Origin: Rhizohabitans arisaemae | GTDB lineage: Bacteria > Actinomycetota > Actinomycetes > Streptosporangiales > Streptosporangiaceae | NCBI RefSeq assembly: GCF_025996515.1 | Contig: NZ_BLRH01000021.1 | Location: 304,690 to 368,689, forward strand | Direction of reading: 5' to 3' | DNA: 64,000 nucleotides | Shown here: in pieces, positions 45,049 through 55,800 of the stretch | Position numbering within the stretch: position 1 is the stretch's first letter | Layout of the letters: every line of letters begins with the position of its first letter | Position numbers and translations under genes: made by a program | The notes under the pieces: model-generated | What the model was told of the DNA's origin: nothing | What the model saw: the letters and a program-made list of their open reading frames with translations, nothing else | The model's database searches: none

Positions 45049-45900
45049 ATGACGATCTCCCCGCGCCTTTACCCGACGGGCTCCCGGCGCCGCCTTCGGC
45101 CGGCTCCGGCATCCGCACCGGCCGTACCGGCGACCGCCTCATCCGTGAAACGAGCCGTCCTCGCGCGATTCACGCTCAAGAGGCTGGCGATCCCGGTGGC
45201 GGCCGCGCTGATGCTCATCCCCACCTTGGCGCCTCCCGCCGCGGCGGCCTCCGCCCCCAGGACCGCCGGCACCTGCAGCGTGGACCCCGGATCGGGGGAG
45301 CTCGTCTACACGGCGCAGCCCGGGGTCGCCAACGACCTCACCGTCACCGAGAAGCCCGGTGACGTCTACGTCCTGCACGACGACGCCGGCCCGATCAGGG
45401 GATGCGCCAAGTCCACCCGGCGCGGCGACGTCCGGTTCACCGGGGTCGTCACGGACATCGTCGTCAAGGCCGGCGACCGGGACGACGTCGTCGTCCTGAA
45501 CGTCCCCCTGACGACGCCCCGATCGATCCTGTTCGGCGGGGACGGCGACGACGAGCTGCGCGGCGGCGACGGTGACGACGACCTGCGCGGAGGGAACGGC
45601 GACGACGACCTGCGCGGCGGGGGCGGCGGGGACACGTTGAACGGCGGCGGCGGTGAGGACGGGCTGCGCGGCGAGGCCGGCAACGACGAACTCACCGGCG
45701 GGGCGGGGGGCGACGACCTGAGCGGCGGCGAGGGGACCGACGAGTTGAACGGCGGCGGCGGTGACGACGACCTGCGCGGAGGCGCCGACGACGACGAGCT
45801 GAACGGCGGGGGCGGCGCCGACGATCTGGACGGCGGCGACGGCGTCGACTCCTGCAACGGCGGCCCCGGCGCCGACACCGCGACCGACTGCGAGCAGTGA
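45049..45900 (+). CDS. Secreted RTX-type calcium-binding repeat protein
   Basis: A 283-residue exported protein. An unusually long basic N-region (about 50 residues) precedes the hydrophobic core (LKRLAIPVAAALMLIPTLAP then AAAASA). After a 90-residue beta-rich domain there are about twelve nonapeptide repeats of the GGxGxDxLx type (GGDGDDELR, GGNGDDDLR, GGGGGDTLN, GGAGGDDLS and others) from about residue 163 to the end. These wind into a calcium-binding parallel beta-roll in other RTX proteins. A CNGGPGADTATDCEQ end holds two cysteines. The function is probably extracellular; no enzyme domain is visible. AAGGA precedes the ATG. Confidence 0.85.
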   Translation: MTISPRLYPTGSRRRLRPAPASAPAVPATASSVKRAVLARFTLKRLAIPVAAALMLIPTLAPPAAAASAPRTAGTCSVDPGSGELVYTAQPGVANDLTVTEKPGDVYVLHDDAGPIRGCAKSTRRGDVRFTGVVTDIVVKAGDRDDVVVLNVPLTTPRSILFGGDGDDELRGGDGDDDLRGGNGDDDLRGGGGGDTLNGGGGEDGLRGEAGNDELTGGAGGDDLSGGEGTDELNGGGGDDDLRGGADDDELNGGGGADDLDGGDGVDSCNGGPGADTATDCEQ

Positions 45901-46398
45901 CGGGCGCGGAGCCGGGCCGGGCGCACCGGCGAGGGCCGGTACCCCCGAAGCCGCCGTCGGCGGCCCGGTGGAATCCGGTCCGCCGGCTCCACCGGGCAAC
46001 CCCGGCGACGAGGTCCTAGGACCCCGATCGGCCGGGTGGATTCCGGTCGATGTGCCGGACAGGCGTCTGCTGTCCGGTACATCGTCCCCCCTGAGGCGTC
46101 TTTCGGCGGTGACCCCGCCGACCCCGTGCAGGCGGCGGCTCGCAGGTTTGTCAGCTCAACGAAAGCGGTCCGCCTTACACATGAAGTGCCGCAGCACCTC
46201 TTTTGAGAGGACGACTCGCATGGTGGCGCCTTCCGCTCACTCCTGGATCTCGCCACCGTCGGGAACCGGCCGTACGCTTGCCGATGACCGTCTGCCGCGA
46301 TCTGACGGCGCTCGACGTCCTTTTACCGGCAACGGGTTTCCCCTACCTGCCCCTATGCCCAGCCGTGCGAGCTCAGAGGCCGCTTCCACCAGTACGGG
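45901..46398. other. Intergenic region without a supported gene
   Basis: About 500 GC-rich bases between two secreted-protein genes. Overlapping open frames are present on both strands but none has a motif, signal peptide or ribosome binding site. The promoter of the next gene should be here. No clear terminator with a T-run was seen. Confidence 0.4.
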
Positions 46399-46926
46399 AT
46401 GAATCACATGCACCGTTCGATCCGTCGTCTGTTCGCTCTCTCCGCCGCCTCGGCTGTCATCGCGGGGGGCATGCCCGCCATCACCTCCCCAGCCGGAGCT
46501 GCGACTACGTCGGCGACGGCGCCGACCTTTGACTCCGGCTATCCGAATGTGAAGTGGGGTCCTGTCTATTCGCAGTCCAGCGACGGCTCACGGGCTGTGG
46601 CCGTCGGCCGGGCCTGGGGAGACGATGAGAACGGCGGTTTCAACTTTGAGGCACGGATCTATGACAGGAGTCCCTCGTCCCGGCTGTGCGGCTACGTCCG
46701 GGTCAAGTTCATCAACAAGGAGGAGGGCCGACAGACGATCCGATCAGCCAGGAAATGCGGCCCCGTCGGCTTCACCCGCCTGACCGACATTTCCTGGGAG
46801 AACGACGTCGCCGACACCGCCCTGGTTCAGGTCTGCCACTGGGACCGGAGAACCGCCGGCAGGAAGTACTGCGGCAAGTGGGAGTACGCCTACCGGTTTG
46901 AGGGAGCAGGTCAGCCCTCGTCGTGA
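46399..46926 (+). CDS. Small secreted hypothetical protein
   Basis: A 175-residue exported protein. Residues 1-35 are a signal peptide (MHRSIRRLFALSAASAVIAG then ITSPAGAA). The mature part is beta-rich with four cysteines (SRLCGYVRVKF, SARKCGPVGF, VQVCHWDRR, RKYCGKWEYAY), enough for two disulfides. I do not recognise a family. The ATG at 46399 and the ATG at 46408 are both possible starts; the second gives a more usual signal peptide. It is a monocistronic gene near other secreted-protein genes. Confidence 0.65.
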   Translation: MNHMHRSIRRLFALSAASAVIAGGMPAITSPAGAATTSATAPTFDSGYPNVKWGPVYSQSSDGSRAVAVGRAWGDDENGGFNFEARIYDRSPSSRLCGYVRVKFINKEEGRQTIRSARKCGPVGFTRLTDISWENDVADTALVQVCHWDRRTAGRKYCGKWEYAYRFEGAGQPSS

Positions 46927-47085
46927 ACAGGCGGTGTCGCTTGAGTCATGCGACACGATGTCCGGCAACTCACGACATGTTTCTGAAACGCGGCCTCGTC
47001 ACCGACCGCACCAGGTCCGAGAGACCGGTCCGGCCGGGGTTGAGCCGGTCCGGGTGGCTTCGCGCACCATGTCCTCCCGGTGGGG

Positions 47086-49581
47086 TCAGCTCGAGGTGTT
47101 CAGGTACCGGACGGTCAGCGCCGGGTCGGCGCCGATCTCGGCTTCGGTGTACCGCTCGGTGATCCACTGGCCGGCCGCGTACCGCCGGGTCTGGTCGGTG
47201 TGGAACGGCGAGCGCGGGTTGGCCGACTGGGAGTACACCGTCAGGGTACGGGCGCGCGGCCCGGCCGGGCCCACTTCCACGGCCATGAGGAAGCCGGTGC
47301 CGAACGAGACGTCGGGATAGACGCCGTCGGAACCGAGGCCGCCGGGCGGCTCGATCGCGTTGAAGCAGCCCTCGGCCTGGGTACAGCCGTGGATCGGGAT
47401 GGACAGGTACCGCTGCGCGTCTCCCAGGGCCAGGTCGGGGCGCAGGTTCGCGTGGGCGAAGAAGCGCACGGCGTCGGCCAGCGCGGCCCGCACGTCGGGG
47501 CGGTCGGTGGCCAGGTCACGCGGGGTGGTCAGCGGCTGGGCCGGGTCGAACGGCGTGCGCCACACCGCGTCGCCCGCCGCGCCGAGGGCCCGGATGAAGA
47601 ACTCGCGCCACAAGACGGCCCCCCGGCTGCTCGCGCCGCCCCGGGTGTCCCAGCCGGCCAGCGCGGCACAGCCGGCGCGCACGTCGACCGGACTGCCGTC
47701 GCCGCCGGCGAGCACCGGGTGCGCGGTGCACATCGCGACCACCGCGTCGCGACCCAGCTCGGCGCTGTGGTTGCGGTTGCCGAACATGGTCTGCTGCACC
47801 GTGTCCAGGGTGAACCCGGGCCGGCCCAGGCCGTCGGTACCGGCTCGCCGCCGGGTCAGCATGTCCAGACTGAGCCGGCTGCGCAGGGACAGCGGGGTAC
47901 CGGTGGTGCCGACGATCCGCGGGAACCCGGTCAGCGGCTGCGCCGGGTTGGCCAGCCACGGGCTGTCGTTGGAGTTGGCGACGAAGTCGGTGCGGACCAG
48001 GCTGGGCAGGGCGGCCGGGCCGAACAGCCCTGGCTCGACCGCGGTCGGGTCGATGGCCCAGCCGCAGTCGCCCCGGCTGCCGTCGAGCACCGGGACGCCG
48101 GTGGCCGCGGCGATGTCGGCCCCGGCCGGGGTGGCGCAGCGCCGCTGCAGGGCGTCGTCGACGGCGGGTACGACCTGGACGTCGTTGTACAGCGTGGTGC
48201 CGGTGGAGTCGGCGGCCAGTGTGTTCACCCACGGCAGGCCCTGGTGGCGGGCCTGGGCCGCGCGCAGGTCGGCGATACTCTGCCCGTGGTTGACGGCCAG
48301 CCACTGGTCGACGAGGCGCAGGTTGCCGGCGTTCGCGTCGTGCAGGACGAACGCGGTGGTCGTGGACCAGTCCAGCAGCCCGGGGATCTGGACCACCGGC
48401 CCGTCCGGGGTGCGGTACAGCGTGCGGGTGGCCACCGCGATCGAGCCGTCGGGCCGGCGCACCGGCACCGACACGGTGCCGGCCGCCATCCGGCGCGCCC
48501 GCCCGTCGACGACGTACCTGGTCGGGTCACCGGGTGCCAGTGTGAGCTGGGTGAGCGTATTCGGTATGGCGGTTGAGATGGTGTGCATCCAGGCGAGCCG
48601 GTCGGTGTGGCCGAGGACCACGACCGGCAGCCCGCCGAACGTGGCACCGCTGACGTTGAGCCGGCCGGGGATGGTGAGCTGGATCTGGTAGAACCGCAGG
48701 TCGTTGCGCCACGGCAGGTGCGGGTTCGCGAGCAGCATGCCGGTACCGGCGACCGTGGCGGCCCGGCCGATCGCCCAGGCGTTGCTGCCGGCCGCGGGCG
48801 GTTCCACCCGGCGTACCGGGGCGGCCCCGGGTCGGGCGGCGGTCGGCGCGGTACCCTTTGGGCGGGCGGCCGGCCCGGTACCGGGCGGGGCGGCCGTGGC
48901 GATCTCCGCCCGAAACGCGCCGACGCCGTTGAGCCCGGCGATCTGGTATGCCCGCCGCCACAGGTCCAGCTCGGTGATGGGCCGCACCCAACCCGCGCCG
49001 CGGCAGGTGGGGTCGGGCAGGTGCGCCACCCCCTGCCGGGCGAGGTAGGCGTTGGCACCGGCCGCATAGCCGCGCATCAGCTCCCGCGCCTGCGGCGACG
49101 GGCCCAGCGGTTGTGGCCGGGCCAGCAGCGACTCCACCGTCGCGGACTCGTTGACGGCCGTGTGGTGCACGTCGCTGTCCAGGTTGCCGACCCCGTCCGG
49201 CGCCGTCGCCTCGGGCCCGAACCACCGCGACCGCTCGCCGGAGACGGTCAGCACGGCATCGGCCAGTGCGCACAGGTTGTCCTGCGCGTAGGCGAAGCCG
49301 GCGCCGTAGCCCAGATCCCGGTATGTCGCCGCGAGCACGTGCGGGATGCCGTGCTCGGTCCGGCGCAGGACCACGGTGCCCGCTGTCGGGGCCGAGCCGG
49401 CGAAAGCGGGCGCCCCGGTGGTGTCGGCGGCGCCCGCGTCGATTCGGGGGCGGACGGTCGGCGCCGGCGGGTCGGTGCGCACGCCGGCGATTCCCATGGC
49501 GGGGCCGGCGGCCACGACTGCTGTTGTGGCGAGCGCAGCGGCGAGAGGTACCGCAGCGAAGGCCCGAATTGATCGTTTCAT
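47086..49581 (-). CDS. Secreted penicillin acylase-family (S45) amidase
   Basis: An 831-residue Ntn hydrolase precursor with a signal peptide (MKRSIRAFAAVPLAAALATT, then AAGPAMG). The alpha-chain part contains VLRRTEHGIPHVLAATYRDL and GAGFAYAQDNLCAL. Self-cleavage would occur before the nucleophile serine in GSNAWAIGRAA (about residue 266), followed by GMLLANPHLPWRN. The beta chain has NSNDSPWLANPAQPL and GNRNHSAELG. The layout matches aculeacin A acylase and AHL acylases (PvdQ type), which cleave long acyl chains from lipopeptides or quorum signals. The true substrate is not readable. The ATG 49581 is chosen for the signal peptide. A perfect inverted repeat lies 65-101 bases upstream. Confidence 0.85.
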   Translation of the reverse strand: MKRSIRAFAAVPLAAALATTAVVAAGPAMGIAGVRTDPPAPTVRPRIDAGAADTTGAPAFAGSAPTAGTVVLRRTEHGIPHVLAATYRDLGYGAGFAYAQDNLCALADAVLTVSGERSRWFGPEATAPDGVGNLDSDVHHTAVNESATVESLLARPQPLGPSPQARELMRGYAAGANAYLARQGVAHLPDPTCRGAGWVRPITELDLWRRAYQIAGLNGVGAFRAEIATAAPPGTGPAARPKGTAPTAARPGAAPVRRVEPPAAGSNAWAIGRAATVAGTGMLLANPHLPWRNDLRFYQIQLTIPGRLNVSGATFGGLPVVVLGHTDRLAWMHTISTAIPNTLTQLTLAPGDPTRYVVDGRARRMAAGTVSVPVRRPDGSIAVATRTLYRTPDGPVVQIPGLLDWSTTTAFVLHDANAGNLRLVDQWLAVNHGQSIADLRAAQARHQGLPWVNTLAADSTGTTLYNDVQVVPAVDDALQRRCATPAGADIAAATGVPVLDGSRGDCGWAIDPTAVEPGLFGPAALPSLVRTDFVANSNDSPWLANPAQPLTGFPRIVGTTGTPLSLRSRLSLDMLTRRRAGTDGLGRPGFTLDTVQQTMFGNRNHSAELGRDAVVAMCTAHPVLAGGDGSPVDVRAGCAALAGWDTRGGASSRGAVLWREFFIRALGAAGDAVWRTPFDPAQPLTTPRDLATDRPDVRAALADAVRFFAHANLRPDLALGDAQRYLSIPIHGCTQAEGCFNAIEPPGGLGSDGVYPDVSFGTGFLMAVEVGPAGPRARTLTVYSQSANPRSPFHTDQTRRYAAGQWITERYTEAEIGADPALTVRYLNTSS

Positions 49582-49645
49582 GGCGCAAGTGTCGCTATGC
49601 ACGCATCGATGAGTAATCCGGTACATCCCCAAATCGCCCCTGAGC

Positions 49646-49682
49646 GCGCCCCCTGATTTCGGTCGGCGGTGTCAGGGGGCGC
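49646..49682. repeat. Perfect 11-bp inverted repeat upstream of the acylase gene
   Basis: GCGCCCCCTGA (49646-49656) and TCAGGGGGCGC (49672-49682) are exact reverse complements with a 15-base loop. There is no T-run on either side, so it is not a standard terminator. Lying 65-101 bases upstream of the acylase start, it could be an operator or leader hairpin. Confidence 0.6.
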
Positions 49683-50080
49683 AGCTGTGGCGACGCGAGA
49701 AGGGGATCCAGAGATCCCGGCCGAGAATCCAACACGCATAGGTCTGACCTGCGGCTATCTGGATTCGAGACGGGAGTGGATCTTCGCCACTACGGTTTGT
49801 GCGGGTTTGGGGACGAGCGTGGGGGTTGGTGGATGTCAACCGAGTTGGTGGTGAACCGACGGCGGTGGTGGCCGGAAACGGTTCTCCGGGGGTTTGTCTT
49901 TCGATGGATATGGCAGTTCCGTCAGGAAGTCTGCTGGCATTTATCAGTATTTGTCGCGAGAACCAGGACAGAGCAGGAATCGCAACACCTTGTATCCATC
50001 CAGTGGCGATACGTAGTGTCCATGACGTCGTGGATAGATCGACGGCACGCGATCAAGACGTCTATCGCTGAGGAGAGGGC
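49683..50080. other. Intergenic region between acylase and hypothetical gene
   Basis: About 400 bases with no supported gene. The second half is more AT-rich and contains the promoter region of the gene at 50081. GAGGAGAGGG just before that ATG is its ribosome binding site. Confidence 0.4.
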
Positions 50081-50557
50081 ATGCCCGACAATCCGACGAG
50101 TCCTGTCGTCCGCAATGCCGCGCCGATTCAGACCTCCGTCATCTGGGGTTCCGACCGCTTCCTGGTCAGCACGCCGGATGTCTGGGTGAACCTTCCCAAC
50201 GCCACCATCCCCCAGCAGGTGGGGGTGGGTGGGGGAAGTCCGAGCATCGGGGCGTTGTTCGTCGCGATCTTCTCGGCGGAGTCCCTCGTCAAGGTCCAGG
50301 GGGACAACGGCATCTGCTGGCTGGACATCACCTTCGGGGGGCAGGACCCCCACCCCGAGAGCGACAACCATCGTTTCGACTCCTCCATCAACCTGGGGAC
50401 CGAGTGGCGCAGTGTCAGCACGACTCGGATCATGGAGATACCGCCGACCATTCCCCTCGTCAACGCGACCGCTCAGGTCCGGGTGAAGTACTCCGGTGGC
50501 ACCCTGGTCGAGTGCGGGCTGCAGAACTGGTCGCTGACCCTCTTCCGCTACGCCTGA
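50081..50557 (+). CDS. Hypothetical beta-rich protein
   Basis: A 158-residue protein I do not recognise. It has no signal peptide or membrane segment. The pattern is beta-rich: PIQTSVIWGSDRFLVSTPDV, GALFVAIFSAESLVKVQGDN, ICWLDITFGGQDPHPESDNH, and NATAQVRVKYSGGTLVECGL. This fits a jelly-roll or Ig-like sandwich. Two or three cysteines are scattered. The start is well supported by GAGGAGAGGG six bases upstream. The codon pattern is normal for the genome, so it is very likely expressed. It is monocistronic and lies before the NRPS operon without obvious connection. Confidence 0.65.
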   Translation: MPDNPTSPVVRNAAPIQTSVIWGSDRFLVSTPDVWVNLPNATIPQQVGVGGGSPSIGALFVAIFSAESLVKVQGDNGICWLDITFGGQDPHPESDNHRFDSSINLGTEWRSVSTTRIMEIPPTIPLVNATAQVRVKYSGGTLVECGLQNWSLTLFRYA

Positions 50558-51304
50558 ACCGAACCCTTTGGACTCGACCTGATTCGCAGGGTGGGCGGTC
50601 GGCGCCGCAGGTGGGTCTCCGGTCCCGCTTGAGGCGGCCGACGGTGCCGCAGATCCGCGAACCATGGGAGTCGCCGTAGGGTTTCGCCGAACCGGATCCG
50701 GCCGGTGCCCAGGATTCAGGGCGCCGGCCGTCCGGGTCCCGGGATCGGCTCGGCACCCGGTTCCCGGATCGGGTCGGCGCACGCCCCGGATCCCGATCGG
50801 CGAGACCGGTGGCGCGCCGGACCTGTTCGTCGTGATCTCGGGGAATCACGCCCAACCGAGCACGGTACGGACGACGTCGGTCGGCCGATTCCCGGTGACG
50901 GCGGGGTCGTCGCCGATTCGCCCGCCAGGAGGGCGGATTTCGCGGTCGGCGAGGTGCTTCCCCGGGAAATCCGTGCCGTACCGTTCATACGGTGAAGCGG
51001 ACCTTTTCTAACGATGAATCATTTCCGTGGGTTTTGATTGTCCGAAAACTGCGTCCGAAACGCTGATGGCTCGTTATTGGGCTGGCTGTAACCGCCTTTC
51101 AGGGCGAGCCGTTATGTGGGCTTACCAACCAGAGTCATGTTCCGGAGAATGAGACGTGACACTGCCAGATGATCATGCAATACTCTCGCGCAGGGAATGA
51201 ATAGGAAACTTTCCTATGCTTTTCCTCCCCGCGACTTTCGGTACTCCGGTCCCGAGGATGAGGCACGTCCAAATTCGATCACCTCTGATGATGGAGGTGC
51301 GACG
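50558..51304. other. Intergenic region and likely promoter of the NRPS operon
   Basis: About 750 bases. The first half is GC-rich with overlapping meaningless frames. From about 50990 it becomes more AT-rich (around 51000-51240), a likely place for the NRPS operon promoter. The frame of the ligase gene is open from 51197, but the better start is at 51305. I see no recognisable riboswitch or regulatory protein gene. Confidence 0.45.
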
Positions 51305-52834
51305 GTGGTCGCCCCGCTGGCCATGTCCTCCTCACCGGAGGGCCTGAACGATGCCCCGGTCACCGGGCGCCGAGTGCCGCCGACGGTTCCGGCCGTGCTC
51401 GCGACGCGTGCGCGCGTCCAGCCGGATCGGACCGCCTTCAACGTCGGCGGGTCGCGGTCCGCCACGTACCTGGAATGGGACCAGCGGTCCAACGCCATGG
51501 CCCATGGCCTGCTGGAACGCGGAGTCCGTCCAGGTGATCGCGTGGCGACGCTGTTCGACGAGCACCACTGGATCGAGTACGCGGTCGCCTACGTCGCGAT
51601 CCAGAAGGCGGGTGCCGTCGCGGTGCCGATCCCCGCCCGGGTCGCCCCCTCCGACATCGGCTGGATGCTGGATCACTGCGGCGCCCGAGGCGTCGTGCAC
51701 GACGGCAGGAGCCAGGGGGTTTCGGACACGCCCGTCTGGACGGCGAACGACCTCGAATCGGATGTCACGGTCCCGCCGGACGTCGTCCTCAAGGCCGAGG
51801 ATCTTGCGCAGATCCTCTACACGTCGGGCACGACGGGACGGCCCAAGGGGGTGGCGGCCAGCCACGGCAACCTCACCTTCGAGGCCGGCATCCGGCGCCG
51901 TGGGCGGGCCATGGCGCATTCGGAGTATTTCGCGCACGCCTTTCCCATCGGCACCAACGCCGGGCAGACGATGCTGCTCAACTCGCTTCACGCCCATCCG
52001 GCCGCGTTGATCCTGCCGAGGTTCACCCCGGACCGTTTCGCCCGGCTCGTCGCCGAGCACGCGGCGGGGACCGTCTTCGTGGTTCCGGCCATGGCGATGG
52101 AGCTCCTCAACGCGCGGGTCCGGGATCGCCATGATCTGTCGGGCGTCCTTCTGCTGGGATCCACGGCGGCGCCGCTTCCGCCCTCGGTGGGCACGGCGCT
52201 CGCCCAGGCGTTCCCGAACGCGATGATCGTCAACTACTACACCTCGACCGAGGCGGCCCCGGCCGGGACCACCATGGTTTTCGACCCGGAGCGGTCCGGT
52301 TCGCTGGGTCGTGCGTCGGGTGGCAACAGCATCATGATCGCGGACTCCGGCGGGCAGCCGCTGCCCGCGGGCCGGGCCGGGGAGGTCTGGCTGCGCTCCG
52401 GTGCCACCGCCCGCGCGTACTACAAGGACCGTCAGGCCACCGACGAGGTGTTCCGGCACGGGTGGATCCGCACCGGCGACCTCGGCTATCTCGATCCCGA
52501 CGGCTACCTCTACCTGGTGGACCGGGAGAGCGACGTGATCAAGTCGGGCGCCTTCAAGGTGTCGACGATCCACGTCGAGGCGGCCGTTCACCGGCACCCG
52601 GACGTCACCGATGCGGCGTGCTTCGGAATCCCCCATCCCGTCCTCGGGAAGGCGGTGGCCGCGGCCGTCGTCACGCGGACGCCGATGTCCGCTGCGGACC
52701 TGCGGCGGTTCCTCGCGGATCAACTTGCCCCGCATGAGGTTCCGGCACGCGTGATCTTCCTCGACGCCCTGCCCAGGAACGATGCCGGAAAAGTCATGAA
52801 ACGAGAACTTCGTCAGCGCGCGGAAGGGGTGTGA
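51305..52834 (+). CDS. Stand-alone acyl-AMP ligase / acyl-CoA synthetase
   Basis: A 509-residue ANL-superfamily enzyme that activates a carboxylic acid with ATP. Core motifs: LYTSGTTGRPKGVAASHGNL (phosphate loop), NYYTSTEAAPAGTT (A5-like), TGDLGYLDPDGYLYLVDRESD (A7-A8), and the catalytic lysine in NDAGKVMKRELR. It has no carrier domain. It likely supplies the acyl starter for the following NRPS, which begins with a condensation domain, either as acyl-CoA or by loading a carrier. The acid cannot be read. Start GTG 51305 is chosen because GGAGG lies 7 bases upstream; the in-frame ATG at 51197 has its purine run too close. It is the first gene of the operon. Confidence 0.85.
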   Translation: MVAPLAMSSSPEGLNDAPVTGRRVPPTVPAVLATRARVQPDRTAFNVGGSRSATYLEWDQRSNAMAHGLLERGVRPGDRVATLFDEHHWIEYAVAYVAIQKAGAVAVPIPARVAPSDIGWMLDHCGARGVVHDGRSQGVSDTPVWTANDLESDVTVPPDVVLKAEDLAQILYTSGTTGRPKGVAASHGNLTFEAGIRRRGRAMAHSEYFAHAFPIGTNAGQTMLLNSLHAHPAALILPRFTPDRFARLVAEHAAGTVFVVPAMAMELLNARVRDRHDLSGVLLLGSTAAPLPPSVGTALAQAFPNAMIVNYYTSTEAAPAGTTMVFDPERSGSLGRASGGNSIMIADSGGQPLPAGRAGEVWLRSGATARAYYKDRQATDEVFRHGWIRTGDLGYLDPDGYLYLVDRESDVIKSGAFKVSTIHVEAAVHRHPDVTDAACFGIPHPVLGKAVAAAVVTRTPMSAADLRRFLADQLAPHEVPARVIFLDALPRNDAGKVMKRELRQRAEGV

Positions 52835-52837
52835 GCC

Positions 52838-55800
52838 TTGCCCCAGGCCTCACTCGCACAGCATGGCATCTGGATCACTGAGCGGGTCGGCGACGTCGGC
52901 CCCGCCTACCACATGGCGCTCACCGTTGAGCTCGAGGGGGCGCCCGCCGTATCCGCCTTGGCGGCCGCCTGCGAGGAGGTGATCTCCCGGCACCCGATTC
53001 TGAGCAGCGTCGTCGACGAGCGCGAGGGCGAGCCCGACCTCGTACCCGCGGCGACCCGGCCCGCCGTCCGCATCGAATCGGTGCCGGCGAGCCGCCTCGA
53101 CGAGCGGATCCGCGAGGAGACCCGGCGGGGCTTCGACCTGAGCCGTGGGCCCCTGGCCAGGTTCCTGCTGCTCACACCGGATCCGGAACGGTGCATCCTG
53201 CTCTTCACCGGCCACCATCTGGTCTTCGACGGCATCTCCAAGGACATCCTGGTCCGCGATCTGGCCGCCTTCTACACGGCCGGGCTGCGCGGTGAGGACC
53301 CCGGCCTGCCACCGCTCGAGGTCTCCTACAGCGAGCACGCGGCCGATGAGCAGGCACACGTAGGCACCGCGCTGGCCGAGGCACGGGCGTTCTGGGCGGC
53401 GCGCCGGCACGAGCAGGAGGTCGTGCTGCCCGGTCTGAACCCCGGGCTGCCGTCCGGCGGAGCCCAGGTCGGGTCGGTCGTCGCCGACGACGAGTACAGG
53501 GGCCTGGCCGCGACGGCCAAGGAGCTCGGGCTCACCCACTTCGAGTTCCTGCTCGCCGCCCTGCACACGCTGCTGTTCCGGTACGGCACAGCCGAGCCGT
53601 TGACCGCCGTCGACCTGAGCACGCGAAGCCCCCGGACACGCGACCACATCGGGTTGTTCGTCAACGAGCTGCCGGTGATCACCCGCCCGGCTCCCGAGAT
53701 GGGCTTCGCGGACTTCGCCCGGCTGGTCCGGCAGGAGCTCAGACAGCTGTACGGCGTGCGCGCCGTTCCGCTGGCGCACGCCGTACCGGGGCTGACGCCA
53801 CGGACCGCGCACGCGCCCGTCTCCCTCAGCTATCGCAAACACGACGAGACCCCGGCCTTCCCCGGGTCGGCGGCGGTCGTCGATCGCACCCTGTGGTGCG
53901 GCGGCAGCCGCAACGCCCTCAACATCCAGGCGGTGGAAGGCCCGTCCGACCTGGCCCTGCACCTGCAGTACGCCCCGTCGCTCCTCAGCGGGGACGACGT
54001 CGAGCGGATCGGCGGCCATCTGCGGACGGTGCTCGCCGCCGTCGTCAAGGACCCGGGCACCCGCTTGGCGGATCTGGAGGTGCTGGGCGCGGAGGAACGC
54101 CAGAACCTGATCACCGAGTGGGGCGTGACCCGTGCACCCCACGTCGCCGTGGAGCCGGTGGTCAGCATGATCGACCGGCAGGTCCGGGCGCATCCCGAAC
54201 GGACCGCCGTGGTCGACGGAGATCGTCGGATCGGCTACGCGGAGCTGGACGCCCTGGCCAACGGGATCGCCGACCGGCTGGGCGACGTGCGCGGGACGCT
54301 GTGCGCGGTGCACGCGGGCAATTCGATCGAGATGGTGGCCGCCTGGCTCGGTGTGCTCAAGGCCGGCGGCGACTACCTTCCGCTCGATCCGGCGCTGCCG
54401 GTCGGCCGGCTGGAGATGATCCTGGCGGACGCCGCCCCGTCCGTGATCCTGTCGACGGGGGCCGTCCCGGTGGCGTCCACCGCCAGGATGCTGCGGCTCG
54501 ACGACGCAGGGCCGGCGGCCGCCGCCCCGGACGCTCCGGCGCCCCGGGACGGCGACCTGGCCTACACCATCTACACCTCGGGTTCGACGGGCCGGCCCAA
54601 GGGCGTTCAGGTGGAGCATCGCAATCTGGCCAACCTCCTGCTGGCGATGGCCGACCGGCTCGCATCCGGGCCCGGTGACGTGTGGCTGGGGCTGACCTCC
54701 CCCTCGTTCGACATCAGCGCCCTGGAGGTCTTCCTCCCGCTGACCACCGGGGGGCGGCTGGTCGTGGTCCCGCCGGGCACGGCGAGAGACGGTGCCGCGG
54801 TGCTCCGCCTGATCGGGGACGAGGGCGTCACCCACGTGCAGGCGACCCCGTCCGGGTGGGAGGTGCTGCTGGAGCACGACTTCGACGATCAGACGATCGT
54901 CGCGCTCAGCGGAGGGGAGGCCCTGCCGATCGGCCTCGCCCGGGAGCTGCGGGCCCGTACCCGCCGCCTGCTGAACGTCTACGGTCCGACGGAGACCACG
55001 ATCTGGTCCACGGCCGACGAGGTTCCCCCCGAGCCGGACCGGGTCGGGATCGGCCGGCCGATCGCGAACACCACGGTCCGGGTCCTCGGCCGCGACCTCG
55101 ACGTCCTGCCGATCGGGGTCCCCGGCGAGCTGTACATCGGTGGCTCCGGTGTGGCACGCGGATATCTGCGCCGACCTGGGCTGACGGCCGAACGGTTCGT
55201 GCCCGATCCCTTCGGGCTCCCCGGGTCACGCCTCTACCGCACCGGCGATCGGGTCCGCTGGCGGGCCGACGGGACGCTGGAGTTCCTCGGCCGGGCCGAC
55301 AACCAGGTCAAGATCCGCGGACATCGGGTGGAGCTGGGCGAGATCGAGGCACGGCTCCTGGAACACCCCGGCGTTCGCCAGGCGGCGGTCGCCTTGCACG
55401 GCGAACGCCTGATCGCGTACACGGTTCCCCAGGGGCCGGTCCCGCCGGAGGCGGACCAGCTCAAACACCATCTGGCCCGCACGCTTCCCACCGTCATGGT
55501 GCCCGGTGCCTACGTCGTCGTCGAGCGACTCCCGCTGACGCCGAACGGCAAGCTCGACCGGGCCGCCCTCCCGTCGCCCGAGCCCGCGCCGGAGACCGTA
55601 CCCGCCCGCGCGGAACAGTCCGGCGTGGAGCACCAGGTGAGCGAGATCTGCCGGGAGGCGCTGGGGATCGCGGACATCGGGCCCGACGACGACCTGTTCG
55701 CCCTCGGCGTGCACTCGCTCACCATCACCCGGATCATCGCCGCGATCCGGCGTACGACCGGCGTCGAAGTCCCGCTGGACACCGTGTTCGACTACCCGAC

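Noticed and set aside
49669-50189. Small plus-strand frames before the gene at 50081
   Set aside because: They overlap the real gene or run through the AT-rich promoter region and have no recognisable features.
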